Source of the DNA: JBHIKY01 sp042139015 | Lineage (GTDB): Bacteria; Bacillota; Bacilli; Bacillales; Marinococcaceae | DNA length: 64,000 bases | Assembly (NCBI RefSeq): GCF_042139015.1 | Contig: NZ_JBHIKY010000014.1 | Span: 30,072-94,071, forward strand | Direction of reading: 5' to 3' | In this document: piece by piece, positions 17,728 to 25,958 of the stretch | How the letters are laid out: every line of letters starts with the position of its first letter | How positions within the stretch are numbered: the stretch's first letter is position 1 | Notes under the pieces: generated by a model | Told to the model about the DNA's origin: nothing | What the model saw: only the letters and a program-made list of their open reading frames with translations | Databases searched by the model: none | Position numbers and translations under genes: made by a program

Positions 17728-18184
17728 CCTTATTTTCGAGCATACCAGCTAAGTATATGAATTAAAGCGGGCTGATTGCAGTACGAATTCCCCCAGCCAT
17801 ACGGTCGAGGCTGCTGAAAAAGTACTGTCGTGGAAAAAATGTCTGTTAATCTTAATAGCTGAATTTTAGACTTTTTTATTTGTTAAAGCAATTGATCACC
17901 CCAGCGCAAACTCGTTTGCTATGCTCTGATCAACCTCTCTTGCTATTTCCGGTGGTTAGCTGAAGCGCTGACGCGGAAAGCATCCGCAAGCAGCATATTG
18001 ATAAGCATGCCGGCCAGCCACAGCTGGTTCTATGAACACTGGTTCCGCTATTTTCTTTAAACAGCACAGATTGATTAAATAACGAATCTCATGTCCACAT
18101 TCGTTCCATCTTCCTGGATTTCGTTCAAGGCTACAATGCTCTGGAGTAAGCCGGAGGATGACGAAGGAATCGGTCTCAATTTGA
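17728..18184. other. Repeat-rich intergenic region
   Basis: No gene recognised. It contains a 53-nt copy of the family shared with the ysdA upstream region (17771-17823), and parts of two other dispersed repeats (17897-17925, 17944-17994). Next to ysnB (about 18075-18184) a second minus frame reads plausible protein ending in VDMRFVI, but it has no start or ribosome binding site and could be a remnant or chance. No terminator for ysnB was found. Confidence 0.5.
17771..17823. repeat. Dispersed repeat family C, copy 1
   Basis: Same orientation as the copy upstream of ysdA. Blocks GATTGCA, ACGAAT, CAGCCATACG, GGCTGCTG and AAAAGTACT are identical. Confidence 0.6.
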
Positions 18185-18700
18185 TTACTCCATGGAAAAG
18201 CTTTGTCGCATATCTGAAATTTCTTCTCCGGATATCCTTTCCAGAAAAGAAACCGTGCACAGTTTGTCCACGACGCTGACAACAGCATACGTTTGTTCTC
18301 GCCGTCCTCTTGGCAGCAACAGGCTGCCCGGGTTTATAAAAATAACCTTATTTTCTTGAAATGCTTCAGCAATGTGACTATGGCCAAAGCATGCGATCGC
18401 TGCTTCCTCTTCTTCTGCTTTATAAGAAAGTGGAACATTGGTCATTTTTACGTTGTAAAGATGGCCGTGAGTAACCATAACATTGATCCCTTTTACTTCT
18501 TTGGTAAGGTACTCTTGGAATTCGCCCGGAATATCACAGTTTCCTTCTACCACAAAAGCACCTTTCCAAACCGGAGATGATGCACGAAGCTCCGAGTCCC
18601 CGCAGTGAAAAACAGCGTCCATTTCGTCTATGTGACGATCAATCACTTCCTGAAGCTCCTGTTGGCTCCCGTGACTGTCACTGAGAATCAAACATTTCAT
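18185..18700 (-). CDS. ysnB: YfcE/YsnB-type metallophosphoesterase
   Basis: Calcineurin-like phosphodiesterase of 171 aa. The metal-ligand motifs appear in order: DSHG (residue 8), HCGDSE (32), GNCD (53), THGH (76) and GHSH (105). The E. coli homologue YfcE hydrolyses model phosphodiesters; the natural substrate is not known. Last gene of the ysmB-racE-gerM-rph-rdgB cluster, 20 nt after rdgB, in the same order as B. subtilis ysnB. Confidence 0.9.
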   Translation of the reverse strand: MKCLILSDSHGSQQELQEVIDRHIDEMDAVFHCGDSELRASSPVWKGAFVVEGNCDIPGEFQEYLTKEVKGINVMVTHGHLYNVKMTNVPLSYKAEEEEAAIACFGHSHIAEAFQENKVIFINPGSLLLPRGRREQTYAVVSVVDKLCTVSFLERISGEEISDMRQSFSME

Positions 18701-18720
18701 TGTACCTCTACGCTCCTTTA

Positions 18721-19314
18721 TCAGCCGTGAAACAGATCGGACCAGTAATAATTCAGCTTTTTGAGCGCTTCATACCGGTGGCTGATTGCATTTTTTTCTT
18801 CAGGCGTCAGCTCGGCCATCGTCTTATTTTTTTCTGGGACAAAAAACACAGGATCGTATCCAAATCCGCCGGTACCTTTCTCTGCTTCAGCGATTCGTCC
18901 CTCGCAGGTTCCGCGGACCACCAATGTTTCCTTGTCCGGAACAGCTACGGCAATCGCACAAACAAATCTGGCTGTGCGTTCTTCGGAAGGCGCACCGTCC
19001 AGCTCGTGAAGCAGTTTATTGATATTGGCTTTATCATCTTTCTCTGGGCCGGCATACCGGGCAGAATAAACACCAGGTCCGCCCTGGAGAGCATCCACTT
19101 CAAGCCCGGAGTCATCAGCTGCCGCAGGAAATCCGAAGGTTTTCATTACCGCTTCTGCTTTTAGAGCAGCGTTTTCCTCAAAGGTGACTCCGGTTTCTTC
19201 AATATCAGCCATTTTAATGTCCAGCAAAGACTTCACTTCTGCTTTACCCTTTAACAGCTCACGGAACTCGCGGATTTTTCCTTCATTTTTTGTAGCAATT
19301 ACAATTGTATTCAT
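18721..19314 (-). CDS. rdgB: XTP/dITP diphosphatase (RdgB/HAM1 family)
   Basis: Removes non-canonical purine triphosphates (ITP, XTP, dITP) from the nucleotide pool. N-terminal motif IATKNEGKIREF; substrate-loop motifs DDSGLEVDALQGGPGVYSAR and GFGYDPVFF. The start ATG 19312-19314 follows the rph stop codon by one base, with GAAGGAC upstream, giving 197 aa (198 in B. subtilis YsnA). An earlier ATG inside rph is less likely. Confidence 0.95.
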   Translation of the reverse strand: MNTIVIATKNEGKIREFRELLKGKAEVKSLLDIKMADIEETGVTFEENAALKAEAVMKTFGFPAAADDSGLEVDALQGGPGVYSARYAGPEKDDKANINKLLHELDGAPSEERTARFVCAIAVAVPDKETLVVRGTCEGRIAEAEKGTGGFGYDPVFFVPEKNKTMAELTPEEKNAISHRYEALKKLNYYWSDLFHG

Positions 19315-19315
19315 A

Positions 19316-20080
19316 TCAACGGTCCTTCTTTTCAAGGAAAGTGCCGATGCGGGAACCGGTCTCTCCGAGCACTTCCTGTTGAATTAAAAATAATTCCTGA
19401 ATTCCCTTTTCTCCGAGGTCTAAGAGACGGTTCAGCTGAGAACGATTGTAGGAAGCTTCTTCTCCGGTGCCCTGCAGTTCTACAAACTCTCCATTTCCTG
19501 TTAAGACAATATTCATGTCCACGCTCGCTGACGCATCCTCTTTGTAGCATAAATCGAGAATCTCTTCTTGTTCGGCTGTCACTCCGACAGAAATGGCCGC
19601 CAAATAATCCTTTACGGGAAGCTGTTTTATTTTATTTCGATCCACACATGTTTGAAGGGCCATTACCATCGCCACAAACGCCCCGGTAATTGCAGCGGTT
19701 CTCGTGCCGCCATCCGCCTGAATTACATCGCAGTCGACCCAGATAGTCCTTTCTCCGATGGCAGTGAGATCAACTACAGAGCGGAGTGCCCTGCCGATTA
19801 ACCGTTGAATTTCCATTGTTCGGCCGCTCAGTTTGCCTTTTGCTGCTTCGCGGATATTACGTTTTTCTGTGGCTCTCGGCAGCATGGAATATTCTGCTGC
19901 AATCCAGCCTCTTCCTTCATTTCTCATAAACGGCGGGACCCTGTCTTCCACACTAGCTGTACAAATTACTTTCGTTTCCCCGACTGTGATTAGGACACTT
20001 CCCTCCGGGTGCTTCAAAAATTCCGTGTCTATCGTTACAGGCCGTAATTCATCGGCCATTCTTCCATCTAGTCGTGCCAT
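19316..20080 (-). CDS. rph: Ribonuclease PH
   Basis: Phosphorolytic 3'-5' exoribonuclease that trims tRNA precursors. One RNase PH domain with motifs GSVLITVGETKVICTA and CDVIQADGGTRTAAITGA. The start ATG 20078-20080 has GGGAGGTCG upstream and gives MARLDGRMADELRP, 254 aa. It lies between gerM and rdgB, and a terminator separates it from gerM. Confidence 0.96.
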   Translation of the reverse strand: MARLDGRMADELRPVTIDTEFLKHPEGSVLITVGETKVICTASVEDRVPPFMRNEGRGWIAAEYSMLPRATEKRNIREAAKGKLSGRTMEIQRLIGRALRSVVDLTAIGERTIWVDCDVIQADGGTRTAAITGAFVAMVMALQTCVDRNKIKQLPVKDYLAAISVGVTAEQEEILDLCYKEDASASVDMNIVLTGNGEFVELQGTGEEASYNRSQLNRLLDLGEKGIQELFLIQQEVLGETGSRIGTFLEKKDR

Positions 20081-20141
20081 ATGTGCGACCTCCCTAATCC
20101 TCAACCAATTATGTCTTTGAGTATATTTTTGTTCGACTCAT

Positions 20142-20168
20142 AAAAACAAGGCAGCACGGCCGCCTTGT
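20142..20168 (-). terminator. Terminator after gerM
   Basis: ACAAGGC (20146-20152) pairs with GCCTTGT (20162-20168); a T run follows on the minus strand. Confidence 0.75.
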
Positions 20169-20205
20169 CTATGCGCGTATGATTATAGCAGATTAACGTC
20201 CTTTT

Positions 20206-21315
20206 CTAAAGCTCTGCTTCATTAATGAAATCTGGTCTGCTGATAGGTTCTGCAATAACTTCTGCAGCCTCCGCATTCTCGTCACCGGCACCTTCGACGT
20301 TCAGATCCACCTGGCCGATGCCTTCAATTTCGGTGGCAGTCAGAGCAATCGCCTCTAACGCTTCTGCTGCAGTTCCTTTGCCGCCTTCTTCGGAAAGAAG
20401 CGACTCATTGAAGGTTAAAGAGACAACATTTTTCTTGATAACGGGATCAGCGGCAAGCTCCGTTCCGTCCCGGACGGCATTAAAGAGTTCACTTTCCGAA
20501 GACGGACCTTTCGTAAGCTCTTCGATTGCTGTTTTCAGCATATCTTCTTCTCCCTGGCTTTCTACACGACGGGTGACGGGGACAAAATAAGGATTATCTC
20601 CCTGCTGTGATAAAAAGTAGACAGTGACACTTTCACTGCTTGTCATATCACTGACCGAGCCGGCCTCTAAATTAATACCGTTTTCTCTGCTGAATCCTTC
20701 TCCGATCGGTGTTTTCTCCGCAGGCATCATTTCCTGGTCATACCCATTAATCCGGAATTTTACTTCGTCTACATTTTCAAACTGAGTGAGTGTCCATGTC
20801 ACTGCCTGCAGGATAGCCAGCTCATTTTCCGGGTTGTAAGATTCGAACTCCGTAGAGAAATCAGCAATCGCGGTGCCATTTTCTTCAAGGTGCACATCTA
20901 CTGCAGTCTCCGGTGGAAGCACTGCCTGGAATCCATTCGGTAAAAATGGAGAAACCGGCCCGTCCGTTACCAGGTATTCGAGTGACTGCTTTAATACACT
21001 ATCCGTTTTTGGGAGGTCAAAGGTTTGTGGAACTACCTTCCCGTTTTCATCCAGTAAATACAGCTCACGTTTAACCGTTTCTTCCTGTTCTTCTTTTGCT
21101 TTATCTTTTGAGTCGTCTTTTTCCTCGGAAGGCTTTGCTTCTCCCGACTCGTCCGCTTCATGGTCAAACTCTTCCATCAGTTCTTCTTCCGTGAATTCGG
21201 TAAGAGAAGCCTCGGATTCTTCAGCGGCTTCGTCACTGCCCCCGAATCCGCAGCCGTGCAGGATAAGGGGTACGAGCAGGAATGCCGCTGCCCCGAACAT
21301 TTTTTTCGTTTCCAT
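20206..21315 (-). CDS. gerM: Spore germination and sporulation lipoprotein GerM
   Basis: Secreted lipoprotein with two GerMN domains (about 95-200 and 230-345), needed in B. subtilis for sporulation and spore germination. The signal peptide ends in a lipobox LILHGC near residues 18-23. An unusually acidic linker of about 60 residues rich in Glu, Asp and Lys follows, longer than needed for a tether. 369 aa. ATG start with GGGAGGGA upstream. A weak sigma E-like promoter lies upstream. Between racE and rph, as in B. subtilis. Confidence 0.93.
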   Translation of the reverse strand: METKKMFGAAAFLLVPLILHGCGFGGSDEAAEESEASLTEFTEEELMEEFDHEADESGEAKPSEEKDDSKDKAKEEQEETVKRELYLLDENGKVVPQTFDLPKTDSVLKQSLEYLVTDGPVSPFLPNGFQAVLPPETAVDVHLEENGTAIADFSTEFESYNPENELAILQAVTWTLTQFENVDEVKFRINGYDQEMMPAEKTPIGEGFSRENGINLEAGSVSDMTSSESVTVYFLSQQGDNPYFVPVTRRVESQGEEDMLKTAIEELTKGPSSESELFNAVRDGTELAADPVIKKNVVSLTFNESLLSEEGGKGTAAEALEAIALTATEIEGIGQVDLNVEGAGDENAEAAEVIAEPISRPDFINEAEL

Positions 21316-21342
21316 CTTCCATTCCCTCCCATGCTAGTTTGT

Positions 21343-21373
21343 ACTAACATGTATACGAGCTTTCAGAGGAAAT
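21343..21373 (-). promoter_or_regulatory. Possible sigma E promoter of gerM
   Basis: Minus strand GTCTATT, a 15-nt spacer and TATACATG: 5 of 7 and 6 of 8 matches to KMATATT and CATACAHT. B. subtilis gerM is sigma E dependent. Placement is approximate. Confidence 0.4.
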
Positions 21374-21397
21374 AGACCTTAGATTATTAATCAGGTT

Positions 21398-22204
21398 CTA
21401 TACTACTTTATCGAGCGAAATAGACTGTACATTTTCTGCTTTGCCGTCAAGCCATAGATTAGCAACCTGCTTAAACTGCCGGGCGGATCCCGTTGTATAG
21501 AATGCATGATCCGGAGTACGGTTCGACGTGCATATCATAGCATGATAGTTAAGAAGGGTACTTACCTCACGGGCCGTTTCATCACCAGAAGAAATCAAAG
21601 TAACAGACGGTCCGGCAGCTTCACTGATCACTTCGTGCAGCAGCGGATAATGGGTACAGCCAAGAATTAATGCATCAAATGCCTTTCCTTTTAATGGCGC
21701 CAGTGTCTTTTGAACAATGGAAAGTGCTTCTTCTCCGCTGCAGATCCCCTGCTCAACTAATGGAACAAAAGGAGGACAGGCAAGACTATCCACTTTAATA
21801 TGTTCGTTAATGGTCCGCAATGCTTTTTCATACGCACCGCTGCGAATCGTTCCTTCCGTGCCGATCACCGCGACATGGTCTTTTTTTGTGACCTTAAGAG
21901 CAGAAATGGCACCGGGGAGAATAACCCCGACAACCGGAACGGAAAGAGTCTTTTTTACTTCTTCAAGTACAACAGCAGTAGCCGTATTACATGCAATGAC
22001 AAGCATTTTTATATTTTCCTGAAGCAGGCGGTGAATCATCTGCCAAGTATAGGTCCGGACCTCTTCAACCGGTCTCGGGCCGTACGGACAGCGGATCGTA
22101 TCACCTATATATATCATCTCTTCTTTCGGCAGCTGTCTCGCAATTTCTCTTGCCACGGTCAGTCCGCCGACACCTGAGTCAATTACTCCAATCGGTCTGT
22201 CCAA
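21398..22204 (-). CDS. racE: Glutamate racemase
   Basis: Makes D-glutamate for peptidoglycan. The two catalytic cysteines lie in VIACNTATAVV (about residue 72) and LGCTHYPLL (about 184). N-terminus MDRPIGVIDSGVGGLTV. Start is TTG 22202-22204 with GAGGGA upstream. 268 aa. Between the MarR regulator and gerM. Also known as murI. Confidence 0.96.
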   Translation of the reverse strand: MDRPIGVIDSGVGGLTVAREIARQLPKEEMIYIGDTIRCPYGPRPVEEVRTYTWQMIHRLLQENIKMLVIACNTATAVVLEEVKKTLSVPVVGVILPGAISALKVTKKDHVAVIGTEGTIRSGAYEKALRTINEHIKVDSLACPPFVPLVEQGICSGEEALSIVQKTLAPLKGKAFDALILGCTHYPLLHEVISEAAGPSVTLISSGDETAREVSTLLNYHAMICTSNRTPDHAFYTTGSARQFKQVANLWLDGKAENVQSISLDKVV

Positions 22205-22243
22205 CGTCAGTCCCTCAATTTCTTATTTTAATAGGTGAAGTTC

Positions 22244-22690
22244 TTACACTTTTTGTTTTTCTGATGTCATAAGACGGTGAAGTAAATCAATGCTGTTGTC
22301 GAGAGCCTCGACCTGCTGACTTGAGAAATCCTCGAGAATTTCCTGCAGGTAATTCTGGCGTTTTTCAATTACTTCTTTTATGATACGTTCGCCTTTTTCT
22401 AGTAAATGAATCCGCACCACCCGCCGGTCCTTCTGATCCTTTACTCGTTCCACCAGTTCATTTTTCTCCATTCGGTCAATTAAATCAGTTGTCGTGCTGC
22501 ATGCAAGGTACATATGATTGGAAAGCTCGCCAATTGTCATATCCCCGTGCTCCTGCAGCCATTGGAGAGCAACGAACTGAGGCGGTGTTATCGGAAATTG
22601 ATTTAAAATCTCCCGTCCTTTTTGTTTCACAATATAAGAAACGTGCCGTAATGATTTTTCAATTCCCGCAACCTCGGTTTGAGTCAGCAT
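22244..22690 (-). CDS. ysmB: MarR-family transcriptional regulator, YsmB-like
   Basis: 148-aa winged-helix protein. The helix-turn-helix region reads MTIGELSNHMYLACSTTTDLIDRME (about 54-78) and the wing DQKDRRVVRIHL. Ligand and targets are unknown. Leads the racE-gerM cluster as in B. subtilis. ATG start with GGGAGGAAAATC upstream. Confidence 0.85.
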   Translation of the reverse strand: MLTQTEVAGIEKSLRHVSYIVKQKGREILNQFPITPPQFVALQWLQEHGDMTIGELSNHMYLACSTTTDLIDRMEKNELVERVKDQKDRRVVRIHLLEKGERIIKEVIEKRQNYLQEILEDFSSQQVEALDNSIDLLHRLMTSEKQKV

Positions 22691-22834
22691 GATTTTCCTC
22701 CCTGTTTTTCGATCATTCTTCTATTCTTACTCTTTTTCATTTAATTTTCAAGATATCCGTAAGTAATCGTCACACGTTTGCCTTATATTCTTTCCATTAT
22801 ATTATGCCTTCAACCCAGTGCTGGTGAAGGAAAT

Positions 22835-22875
22835 AGAAAAAGCGCCGCCTCCGACACAGCTCCGGGGCAGCGCTT
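22835..22875 (-). terminator. Terminator after ptsI
   Basis: AAGCGC (22840-22845) pairs with GCGCTT (22870-22875) around an inner GC stem; T-rich on the minus strand. Confidence 0.85.
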
Positions 22876-22886
22876 AAAAATCAGTA

Positions 22887-24611
22887 TCAGGATAAAATAA
22901 AGCCTTTAGACGATACTAATTCTTCCACTTCATCCGCTGTTGACAGCTGAATTGCTTCATTGGCAAGCTTCTCTGCCTCTGAGCGGGAAATCTTCCGGAG
23001 CTGGCTCCGGGCCGGCAGTACAGATGTAGCGCTCATACTAAATTCATCAAGCCCGAGCCCGAGCAGTAATGGCACAGCCGTTTCTTCTCCAGCCATTTCA
23101 CCGCACATCCCGGCCCATTTTCCTTCCTTATGAGCGGCATCGATTACATTCTTTATGAGTCGCAGAATCGCGGGATGGTACGGCTGATACAAGTGAGCTA
23201 CTTTTTCACTCATACGGTCAGCGGCCATCGTATATTGAATCAAGTCGTTTGTTCCAATACTGAAGAAGTCAACTTCCTTAGCGAAGATATCTGCAGCGAC
23301 AGCAGTAGAAGGTATTTCGACCATAATGCCGACTTCTACTTTTTCGGACACGTCAATGCCTTCTTTGATCAAATCCTCTTTTACTGCTTCAAGAATTTTT
23401 TTTGCCTGTCTTACCTCTTCTACGGAAGCAACCATAGGAAACATTATCTTCAGATTACCGAAAGCACTTGCTCGAAGCAGTGCGCGGAGCTGAGTTTTGA
23501 ACATATCGGTTTCTTCAAGGCAAAGACGAATCGCCCGGAAGCCGAGAAAAGGATTAAGCTCTTTCGGGAGGTTCAAATAAGGAAGCTCTTTATCTCCACC
23601 GATATCAAGCGTCCGGATGACAACCGGCCTGCCTTCCATCCGGCTCAATACTTCTTTATAAGCTTCAAACTGCTCTTCTTCTGTCGGGAGCTCATCTCTG
23701 CCCATGTAAAGAAATTCGGTACGGTATAAGCCAATGCCTTCTGCTCCATTGGAAAGTACACCTTCCATGTCTCCAGGCGTACCAATGTTTGCGGCAAGCT
23801 CGACCCGATGGTCATCCGTTGTTACGGAAGGTTCGTTAATAAGCTTTGCCCACTCCTGTTTCTGCTTATTAAATTCCTCGAGTCTCTCTTTGAAGGCTGC
23901 AATGGTATTATCATCTGGATGAAGGACAACCTCCCCTTCCATTCCATCAATGATCACTAAGTCTCCTGTTTTGACAGTGCTGGTGACATTTTTGGTTCCA
24001 ACCACTGCCGGTATTTCCATAGATCGAGCCATAATGGCAGAATGAGAAGTGCGTCCGCCGATATCTGTAGCGAAGCCGCGGATGTATTCAAGATTCAACT
24101 GAGCCGTATCCGACGGAGTCAGGTCTTCTGCAATTACGACCGTTTCCTCATCGATCAAAGCAAGGTTGGTATTCTCCATACCGAGAAGGTGCAGCAGAAC
24201 GCGTTTGGATACATCGCGTATGTCAGCAGCACGTTCCTTCATGTATTCATTCTCCATGCTTTCAAACATAGCGACAAACGTATCCGAAATCTCTTTCATT
24301 GCAAATTCCGCATTTACATTTTCCTCGCTGATTTTAGAGGATACGCCATCGACAATTTCCGGGTCCTCAAGCACAAGTAAATGGGCAGAAAAAATTTCTG
24401 CTTTGTCTTCTCCCATTTCTTTGTATGTCTTTTCTTTTATGGCCAGCAGTTCGTTTTTGGACTTTTTGACCGCTTCATTAAAACGACCGATTTCTTCTTG
24501 CGAATCATCGGTCGTTTTTCTTTGGATGTCCATATCAGGCTGTTCTAAAACAAAAGCTTTTGCAATAGCAATGCCTTTAGAAGCGGCGATGCCTGTTAAG
24601 CTTTCAGCCAT
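22887..24611 (-). CDS. ptsI: PTS enzyme I (phosphoenolpyruvate-protein phosphotransferase)
   Basis: Cytoplasmic first enzyme of the sugar phosphotransferase system; takes phosphate from PEP and passes it to HPr. The phosphorylated His is in GGRTSHSAIMAR (about residue 189). The PEP-binding barrel shows RTEFLYMGR and the signature SIGTNDLIQYT. The catalytic Cys is in WAGMCGEMAG. 574 aa. Its ATG overlaps the ptsH stop as TAATG, so it is translationally coupled. Location next to gerE differs from B. subtilis, where ptsHI follows ptsG. Confidence 0.97.
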   Translation of the reverse strand: MAESLTGIAASKGIAIAKAFVLEQPDMDIQRKTTDDSQEEIGRFNEAVKKSKNELLAIKEKTYKEMGEDKAEIFSAHLLVLEDPEIVDGVSSKISEENVNAEFAMKEISDTFVAMFESMENEYMKERAADIRDVSKRVLLHLLGMENTNLALIDEETVVIAEDLTPSDTAQLNLEYIRGFATDIGGRTSHSAIMARSMEIPAVVGTKNVTSTVKTGDLVIIDGMEGEVVLHPDDNTIAAFKERLEEFNKQKQEWAKLINEPSVTTDDHRVELAANIGTPGDMEGVLSNGAEGIGLYRTEFLYMGRDELPTEEEQFEAYKEVLSRMEGRPVVIRTLDIGGDKELPYLNLPKELNPFLGFRAIRLCLEETDMFKTQLRALLRASAFGNLKIMFPMVASVEEVRQAKKILEAVKEDLIKEGIDVSEKVEVGIMVEIPSTAVAADIFAKEVDFFSIGTNDLIQYTMAADRMSEKVAHLYQPYHPAILRLIKNVIDAAHKEGKWAGMCGEMAGEETAVPLLLGLGLDEFSMSATSVLPARSQLRKISRSEAEKLANEAIQLSTADEVEELVSSKGFILS

Positions 24612-24874
24612 TATTCTCCTAGCCCTTCTTTCACTACTTCTTCTACTGCAGCCATGGCTTCTTTTTCATCAGAGCCTTCCACTTTGATAGTTACATCAGA
24701 GCCTTTGCCGACACCAAGTGACATAACACCCATAATAGATTTAAGGTTCACGGATTTACCATTGTATTCAAGTGTAATGTCAGATGCAAACTGTCCTGCT
24801 TTGTTTACCAACTGGGTAGCCGGACGTGCGTGAATTCCTGTGTCATTTGTGATTGTGAAAGTTTTTTGTTCCAT
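24611..24874 (-). CDS. ptsH: HPr phosphocarrier protein
   Basis: 87-aa PTS carrier. His15 (GIHARPAT) accepts phosphate from enzyme I. Ser46 (NLKSIMGVMSLG) is the HPr kinase site used in CcpA catabolite control, which fits the cre boxes seen at the acyl-CoA synthetase genes in this window. First gene of the ptsHI pair. Confidence 0.97.
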   Translation of the reverse strand: MEQKTFTITNDTGIHARPATQLVNKAGQFASDITLEYNGKSVNLKSIMGVMSLGVGKGSDVTIKVEGSDEKEAMAAVEEVVKEGLGE

Positions 24875-24913
24875 TTTCTTATCCCCTTTTCAATTAGTAA
24901 TATCGCTTACATA

Positions 24914-24942
24914 AACATACTAAGGACTCTGCCTCAGGTCAA
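24914..24942 (-). promoter_or_regulatory. Sigma A promoter of ptsHI
   Basis: Minus strand TTGACC (24937-24942), 17-nt spacer, TATGTT (24914-24919), about 40 nt before ptsH. Confidence 0.65.
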
Positions 24943-25214
24943 GCGGAAGTTGTCAGCTTTCTATTACGTTACCACCAACGCGCCGAATTAAACCAACATT
25001 CTTGAATTCAGCGGCTTCCATCACATTAAAAAAGACATGAGCAAGCTCAGAAGGAAGGAACAGGAGCTGTTCACAAAAACAGCGGCTGTAAAAACTCTCT
25101 GAGCATTTACTCATGCCTGATCGTATCAGTAACACGTAAATGGATAGATATGGTGTAGTGATAGCAGCTTTTCAACTAAACGGTATTATAACATTCATAA
25201 TCCACGACTTCAAG
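24943..25214. other. ptsH-gerE intergenic region
   Basis: Noncoding as far as I can see. A minus frame at 24953-25135 (60 codons) resembles no family I know and has no ribosome binding site. Confidence 0.45.
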
Positions 25215-25246
25215 AAAAAATACCGGCCTTCAACATGGAAAGCCGG
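25215..25246 (-). terminator. Terminator after gerE
   Basis: CCGGCCTT (25223-25230) pairs with AAAGCCGG (25239-25246); on the minus strand it is followed by TATTTTTT. Confidence 0.88.
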
Positions 25247-25253
25247 CAGACTG

Positions 25254-25478
25254 TTAAATTGTCAATTCTCCCATCCGTATCAATTCGATAACAGCTTGAG
25301 ATCGCCCCTTGACACCCAATTTCTGCATTGTGTTTGAAATATGATTACGCACAGTTTTTTCACTAATAAATAATTGGGCTGCAATTTCTTTTGTGGTCTT
25401 ATCCTGTACTAATAACTCAAAGACTTCCCGCTCTCTTTTTGTTAAAACGGAACGGTAGCCTCTATCCAACTCCCTCAA
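25254..25478 (-). CDS. gerE: Late mother-cell sporulation regulator GerE
   Basis: 74-aa LuxR-type DNA-binding protein that activates and represses coat genes in the late mother cell. The whole protein is a helix-turn-helix domain with LTKREREVFELLVQDKTTKEI and KTVRNHISNTMQKLGVKGRS, almost the same as B. subtilis GerE. Start is TTG 25476-25478 with AAAGGGTGA upstream. Promoter is sigma K type. Confidence 0.97.
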   Translation of the reverse strand: MRELDRGYRSVLTKREREVFELLVQDKTTKEIAAQLFISEKTVRNHISNTMQKLGVKGRSQAVIELIRMGELTI

Positions 25479-25563
25479 ATGGCTTCACCCTTTCCTGGCA
25501 AGGCTGTCTCCGTTTGTAACTTTCTATCGAAAGAGCCGGAGGAAGAAAAGAATATAGTCGCAA

Positions 25564-25590
25564 TATACTATGCTCAAAGCATTTGATTGT
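25564..25590 (-). promoter_or_regulatory. Sigma K promoter of gerE
   Basis: Minus strand AC (25589-25590), 16 nt, then CATAGTATA (25564-25572), an exact match to AC-N16/17-CATANNNTA. B. subtilis gerE is sigma K dependent. Confidence 0.78.
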
Positions 25591-25895
25591 GCAGAAATAC
25601 AAGGATTTTCACATAACTCTGATAAAGAATAAGAGTTCGGAAAGCCGCGTATGGGTGTTTTAACTAAAATCCTGCCGGACAGCCCGCGACGGACGTGCTA
25701 GTGTCGATGATGTTGGCCACAAGACGTTGCCGGTTTTAATCGACCTGGCGTCTCGTTTGCCCGGCCCTAATCAACCATCTTTTTGTAAAGGGGTAATCAT
25801 ACACATATCTATCCGTAATTGAAAATTATCAGCAGCGATTTTAGCATATAGCTGCTTTAAGAAAATCCCAGCGGAGCAGTTAAGGCACTATTAAA
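25591..25895. other. gerE-sdhB intergenic region
   Basis: In B. subtilis the acyl-CoA thioesterase gene ysmA lies here; it is absent. A plus-strand open frame from about 25669 reads SCRTARDGRASVDDVGHKTL and continues to about 25830, but has no start codon or ribosome binding site. I do not recognise it; it may be a remnant or chance. Confidence 0.45.
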
Positions 25896-25938
25896 AATAA
25901 AAAATCCCCGCTCCCGCGGTGTTAACGCGAAAACAGGG
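25896..25938 (-). terminator. Terminator after sdhB
   Basis: TCCC ... GGGA outer and CGCG/CGCG inner pairing on the minus strand, followed by ATTTTTTATTTTT. Confidence 0.65.
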
Positions 25939-25958
25939 AAAGTATTCTGTACTTATTT

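Noticed and set aside
24953..25135. 60-codon minus ORF between ptsH and gerE
   Set aside because: No ribosome binding site, no recognisable family.
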